64,000 bases of DNA, taken from positions 868,001 to 932,000 of the forward strand of contig JABWDB010000038.1 of the NCBI GenBank assembly GCA_019614645.1, in the 5' to 3' direction. The position numbers and the translations under genes were made by a program. The stretch comes from Stratiolaelaps scimitus. Its lineage: Eukaryota > Arthropoda > Arachnida > Mesostigmata > Laelapidae. The number at the start of each line of letters is the position of its first letter. The first letter of the stretch is position 1. The notes under the pieces were generated by a model. That model saw nothing but the letters and a program-made list of their open reading frames with translations, searched no databases and was not told the DNA's origin. This document shows, in pieces, positions 59,821 through 64,000 of this stretch.

Positions 59821-62800
59821 TGTTATTCAGATTACGCAGTGAATTCGACGCTGGATATCCTTACAATTTTTCTGCTTGTAGCGCCCATGGTGTCCCTCTG
59901 GATTTGCGATAAAATGTCCGACCGTTTATTTACGTGCATGTATATATATATTTGAGTGGACATAGGAAGGGCTATAGTAGTGGTGTCAAATTCAGTAAAA
60001 TTGGGAAGAAGTCGGTCGTCAAATGTGTGAGCTAATGTTATCTACGAGCAGCAAATACTTGCAAACAACGAAGGGCAGGCGGTGCATGGTATCTACGCCA
60101 GCTATAACAACGTAAAATCGTGCGCCTCGATCCACATCACTGCCCTTTCGGGTTGAACATCATCGCGCTCGGAAAAGGCAGGATAAACTAAGCAACGATC
60201 ACTCAAACAGCGATCAGAAATTTTCTGGTCGGTCTAGATTTTACAACGTCGGCAGTTGGTTATTGATCAGGGGGTCTGGCGGAGGGAGGAATTCAGGGGA
60301 ATCGATAGCTCTGGTCAGATCACATGTGCCAAAAAACCAAAGAAGTTGGATCAGTCCACGACCACGAGTTTCCGAAGATTGTTGTATCTGCAGCGGTCGT
60401 AGGACATGGACACCGGACAGAATGATCGCGGTTGGATACTCACTGCTCTCGGTAGGAATCAGTGAGATGGCCGCTAAGGTGGTAGCTCGATTCCTTTGTA
60501 GATAAGAGTCGACGACACTCATGTGCTTAGGTGTATTAAGAAAGGCCATTCATATAAAATTCCAATCGGAGTCCCAGCTAAACTGGTATGATTGAAATTG
60601 CAAATTTGTGAGCAATGCGTACGCCACTCACTTCACTTGTCTATTTATTTCTCGATGAGGATCTCGTCAATGACAAAAGTTGTATGAAAACAGGTAGAAT
60701 CTCATCAGTGTGGAATACTGGATTGGTCCGAGGTAGAAAATTAATTGTAAATATGCAAAATAAGTTTGCTAAACCTGTGGCCTTCAGATGCAATGCAGAT
60801 GTCAACGATACTAAAATGTGATTATATTTGTACAATTTTGAAAAAGATTGACAAGAACATGTTGACAATGATTTGTAGATGTCCTGACAGAGCTAAAAAC
60901 TTTTCTCTTGTGTTCAAGTGGACCAATACACGAGCAGGAATAAATGTACAGGCGAATGGAGAGTGCAAATAGGATGTTCGCATGGCGCTGCACGCGTTCC
61001 ACGCCTCGTTGATTCTTGTGTACTTCATTCATCGCTAAAACAATTATTATAGGTCTCATATCCCCTGTGTATACCATACGTACCCCCCCCCCCCACGAAA
61101 GGGTATGAAAATGATAATGAATGATAAAGTGTTTCAGTAGCTCACCTTAATATTATAAACATATTTCGGGGCCAACAAGGTTATATCCAAGCATGGTAAA
61201 GGAATTGGTAACTTAGCTGTTTTCAGTTGGATCCGCTGTCAAACATTAAGAGTGGGACAAACTATTTCGACAGGAATGCATCCTCCTGACATTATTCTTA
61301 TAGTGCCGTGCAGTCGAACATAATGGTCAACGAGAAAATGACTTGGAGACTAGCAAGCCCAACTTCAAAAAGGGTAGCCACATAAATCGGGTTCATTTGC
61401 TTCAGCTGCATCCAGTTGCATCCCTCTACAACCAGCCTTGTTGTTAACGACACTTGAGCCTCTGTTCAGTAGCCCTATCATTTTCTCACGAGTAATCATA
61501 CAATTTGTGTCTATGCTTGACTGAGGCTAAGCCATAGTTTGTGAATATTAGCTCAACTGTTCTTGCTGATGACGAGGACTGAAGTGGATGCGATCATTCG
61601 AAATGCTTTCCTAAGTCGGATCTGTGAATAAGTCTTGTGTGCTGGCATGGTACACAGGAGAAGTGTCCTATATGTATGTTGAATGGCAGATTTAGGAAAT
61701 TGTATTCACGTGTACCGTGTCACATAATAAGGTCTGTTCGAACATTATATTAGCGAGAAAAGATAAGTGAACACAGGTTCGCGAATTTTGTGGCGGATTT
61801 GACGAACTATGACTTAAGTACTTCTTACTGAAATGAATTTGTATTCACGTTAACACACACACAGGTGGGTACATAATAGCCAGGTTTATTAGCCATTTAT
61901 TTCAATGCGCCTCCATTATTTAGAACCAAACGAGAGCCGGCATATTAAGCAACAAGCCTTGAAGTGCCTGTGCCGAGATGGCATTGAAGGTTGTGATAGG
62001 TCGAGCACAGGGTACACTTTTGTGTAAAAAAAATTAGACGAAAATTAGACTTAGCCAAATAGATACCAGCCATTTTCACTCTTGAGAGAAGTAATGCTTG
62101 CTGAGACTCACGCTGGGCATTCGTAACTTTGAGTAATAGTCATGGTTCATTGCGTAGATAACGCTCTAAAATCTAGATAGCCTTTCGGTTTATTTATTAT
62201 CGATCTGGTGCGCACGTTCTGGGGACGACTTTAGAGCTGGCAGGCCTAACTCCACCTAATTGCAATTGTTGAATTGATGCTTGGATTACTTCATGTCTAG
62301 CATACGCGCTAATATCAATGAATCTATATGAAACCACTCTTATATAGTCATTATTAATGTGTGCTTTGTTTCTATTCGTTTGTATTGCAAATAAAGTGAT
62401 ATATTACTCGAAAGTGTTTGACGGGTACGCCTAAATACTTTTCGACACTGATAAAAGTGGAACTGTAAAAAATCATCCCTTCGTGGCGAAACATAGCATA
62501 TAACCTGTATTGGTTATATGGATCTTTGGAACTATCTATTTCATGCTGTACAGCGAAAACATAATAGAACATACCAGAACAGAAACGACAAAGTTGTATT
62601 GCTTCATGTTACGTGGGATCTGTTTGACAAACGGTGATAATTTAAACTCCAACGAAAAGGATAGTCTCTAGAGCACAAATCCTTTTGAAAAGGCAACGTC
62701 ACACCACTAAAGGTTCCCTGCTATACAAACTCCTCTAAATTTCACATTTCACTTTTTTCAGTACACAAAACGAATACAGAACCAATACAGGATAGCCACA

Positions 62801-62827
62801 GTAAACATTAATCCTCAACAATAGCAC

Positions 62828-63292
62828 TTAAGTGGTCAATGGCACCATTTCATAAAGTTCAATGCACACACACACACACACATAGTCTCGAAAAATGCAA
62901 ACCAGTGCTTCGTGGTTATCGATAGCAGCTTCGTTCAACGCAGTCTGCGAAGCCGCTCTTGACTCACTAAACTCACAACAGGCGCTGGCTTTATTCCTAT
63001 AAGTTCTGCCGATGACGAAAGACTCTACCAGTGGGTGTTGATTGAGAGAAAGTGAAGTTCGGGTGGACACCTCCCTGTCTGCGGCATCCTTCCAAGAGGG
63101 AGAAACCTGTTCACTTTCTTCGGGCTGCCGTTTCCGGCGCTTGGGAAAGGAGGCTGTAACGCTCACCGTTATGCTCCGTTGACATAGCTTATACCGTCTT
63201 TGCTGAATAATGAACAATTCGTACACTTCTGCTGTAGCTGGGCATCTATGAGTGTGTGTGCATATGAGAGAGAAAGAAAGAGAGAGAGACAA
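62828..63292 (-). CDS. Hypothetical 154-codon frame / possible exon
   Basis: The central part (about 62900-63210) has mixed, charged composition with a basic patch (FPKRRKRQPEESEQ) like real coding sequence. Both ends are microsatellite-encoded (CT and CA runs), so the full frame is unlikely to be a protein as it stands. No family recognised. Confidence 0.2.
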   Translation of the reverse strand: MSLSLSFSLICTHTHRCPATAEVYELFIIQQRRYKLCQRSITVSVTASFPKRRKRQPEESEQVSPSWKDAADREVSTRTSLSLNQHPLVESFVIGRTYRNKASACCEFSESRAASQTALNEAAIDNHEALVCIFRDYVCVCVCIELYEMVPLTT

Positions 63293-63768
63293 CGATAGAT
63301 ACGTAGTATTCGTACTGACTTTCCCCTTGTGGTGCTGTTGTTGTTATTGTCGGTGTTGTTGTGTTATTATAACAACCACAGTAAGAGCCGATAAGTTATC
63401 TTATCAGTATGATATGACCCTTGAACGTTTATTGATGGTTATCGGTCAAGTTTACATTTTATAAACTAGTTACCTAACTTACAACTGATCTTATCCCCCT
63501 TAAACGGCGGTTAACCGACTTCGAATTTCTCACGATGAGGAGCAGGTGCATGTGATCAAACAGAGCACATCTGCCTTAGAAATTAGCAGCGGCTGGAAAA
63601 TGTTACATATTATTGTAGACTTATCACCACAATATTAATCGGCCTTGTTATCTTATCTGCCAGCACACGTTGAGATAAAAGTATTTGAAGTTCAGTTCAG
63701 TTTGGAGCGTACATGATAGGTTACAATATTGTACTGTGTTTCTTCGCTGCGCTCGAAGTCCCTTGTAG

Positions 63769-63812
63769 ATACTTACTCCCTTCTCTACTCTGACGGCTCA
63801 TTTTCATCATAG
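63769..63812 (-). CDS. Possible first coding exon of a minus-strand gene
   Basis: ATG-ATG-AAA-ATG opens MMKMSRQSREG and meets a consensus GTAAGTATC donor after one base of the next codon. The frame and strong donor suggest an initiator exon, but I could not place a phase-matched second exon with confidence. The frame at 62828-63292 needs a different phase. Confidence 0.2.
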
Positions 63813-64000
63813 GTGATGAGATGGTGAGTGTTGACGACAGGTAAATGTTATTTATTGCGAGTCGTTACAACCACTACAACATCACAATAAAGGCAGCGGC
63901 ATAAAATAACAATAGCACCATCGCCTCATTAACGGCAACACTCCGCTTCTTGCGATAGATATGAAGCGGTTTCATCGCATAAAAAAGATCAGAACACAAA

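Larger units (their letters stand above)
55285..64000. other. Element-rich flank without a confirmed gene
   Basis: Outside the mariner copy and minisatellite I see no confirmed gene. Items present include a G-run cluster (59796-59820), a poly-C tract (61083-61095), CA repeats (62864-62882), GA repeats (63263-63290) and a coding-like 154-codon minus-strand frame (62828-63292). A possible minus-strand initiator exon at 63769-63812 is listed separately. Confidence 0.4.

Noticed and set aside
1..64000. CRISPR array, prokaryotic operons or integrons
   Set aside because: Intron-rich eukaryotic sequence; no regularly spaced direct repeats of CRISPR type seen.

Overview
This is eukaryotic DNA, AT-rich and intron-rich, with many (TA)n and other microsatellites, degraded transposons and small exons bounded by GT...AG. 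Two of the genes fix the group. Disabled is an animal endocytic/signalling adaptor, and a Spätzle-type cystine-knot ligand is essentially an arthropod family. Compact introns, long Ser/Ala/Gln runs and decayed mariner and non-LTR elements would suit a mite or other chelicerate, but the sequence alone does not prove that.

Layout. Positions 1-10.8 kb hold no gene I can defend; a GC-rich, CRE-containing stretch near 8.8-9.3 kb may be promoter. From 10,889 to 27,908 (+ strand) lies a 12-coding-exon Disabled (Dab) gene of about 1,742 codons. An N-terminal PTB domain is spread over five exons, followed by a clathrin-box-like motif and a very long Ser/Ala/Gln/Pro-rich tail with FxDxF, NPF and DPF motifs. 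About 28-32 kb is probable Dab 3' UTR and AT-rich spacer. At 32,247-33,491 (+) two exons encode a small protein with two C2H2 zinc fingers. At 37,916-38,794 (-) there is an intronless 292-codon reading frame of unknown function with a helical, coiled-coil-like N-terminal half.

From 53,982 (or an upstream exon) down to 42,599 (- strand) lies a 13-exon Spätzle-like gene. Most of its exons are too short to appear as long open reading frames, and I assembled it by matching splice sites and phases. It has a hydrophobic N-terminus, a roughly 650-residue Pro/Gly/Asn/Gln-rich prodomain, a Cys-rich pro-segment and a C-terminal NGF-like cystine knot. Its 4.5-kb intron 6 carries a decayed non-LTR retrotransposon and a pair of direct repeats. 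About 54-64 kb is mobile-element territory: a 126-bp-arm near-perfect palindrome, an unassigned 198-codon open frame, a dead mariner copy, a minisatellite and scattered low-coding sequence.

The two main genes are not a functional cluster. Dab acts in receptor endocytosis and signalling; the Spätzle-like protein would be a secreted Toll-receptor ligand. Exon boundaries were derived by eye from GT/AG sites, reading-frame continuity and family resemblance, with no transcript data.
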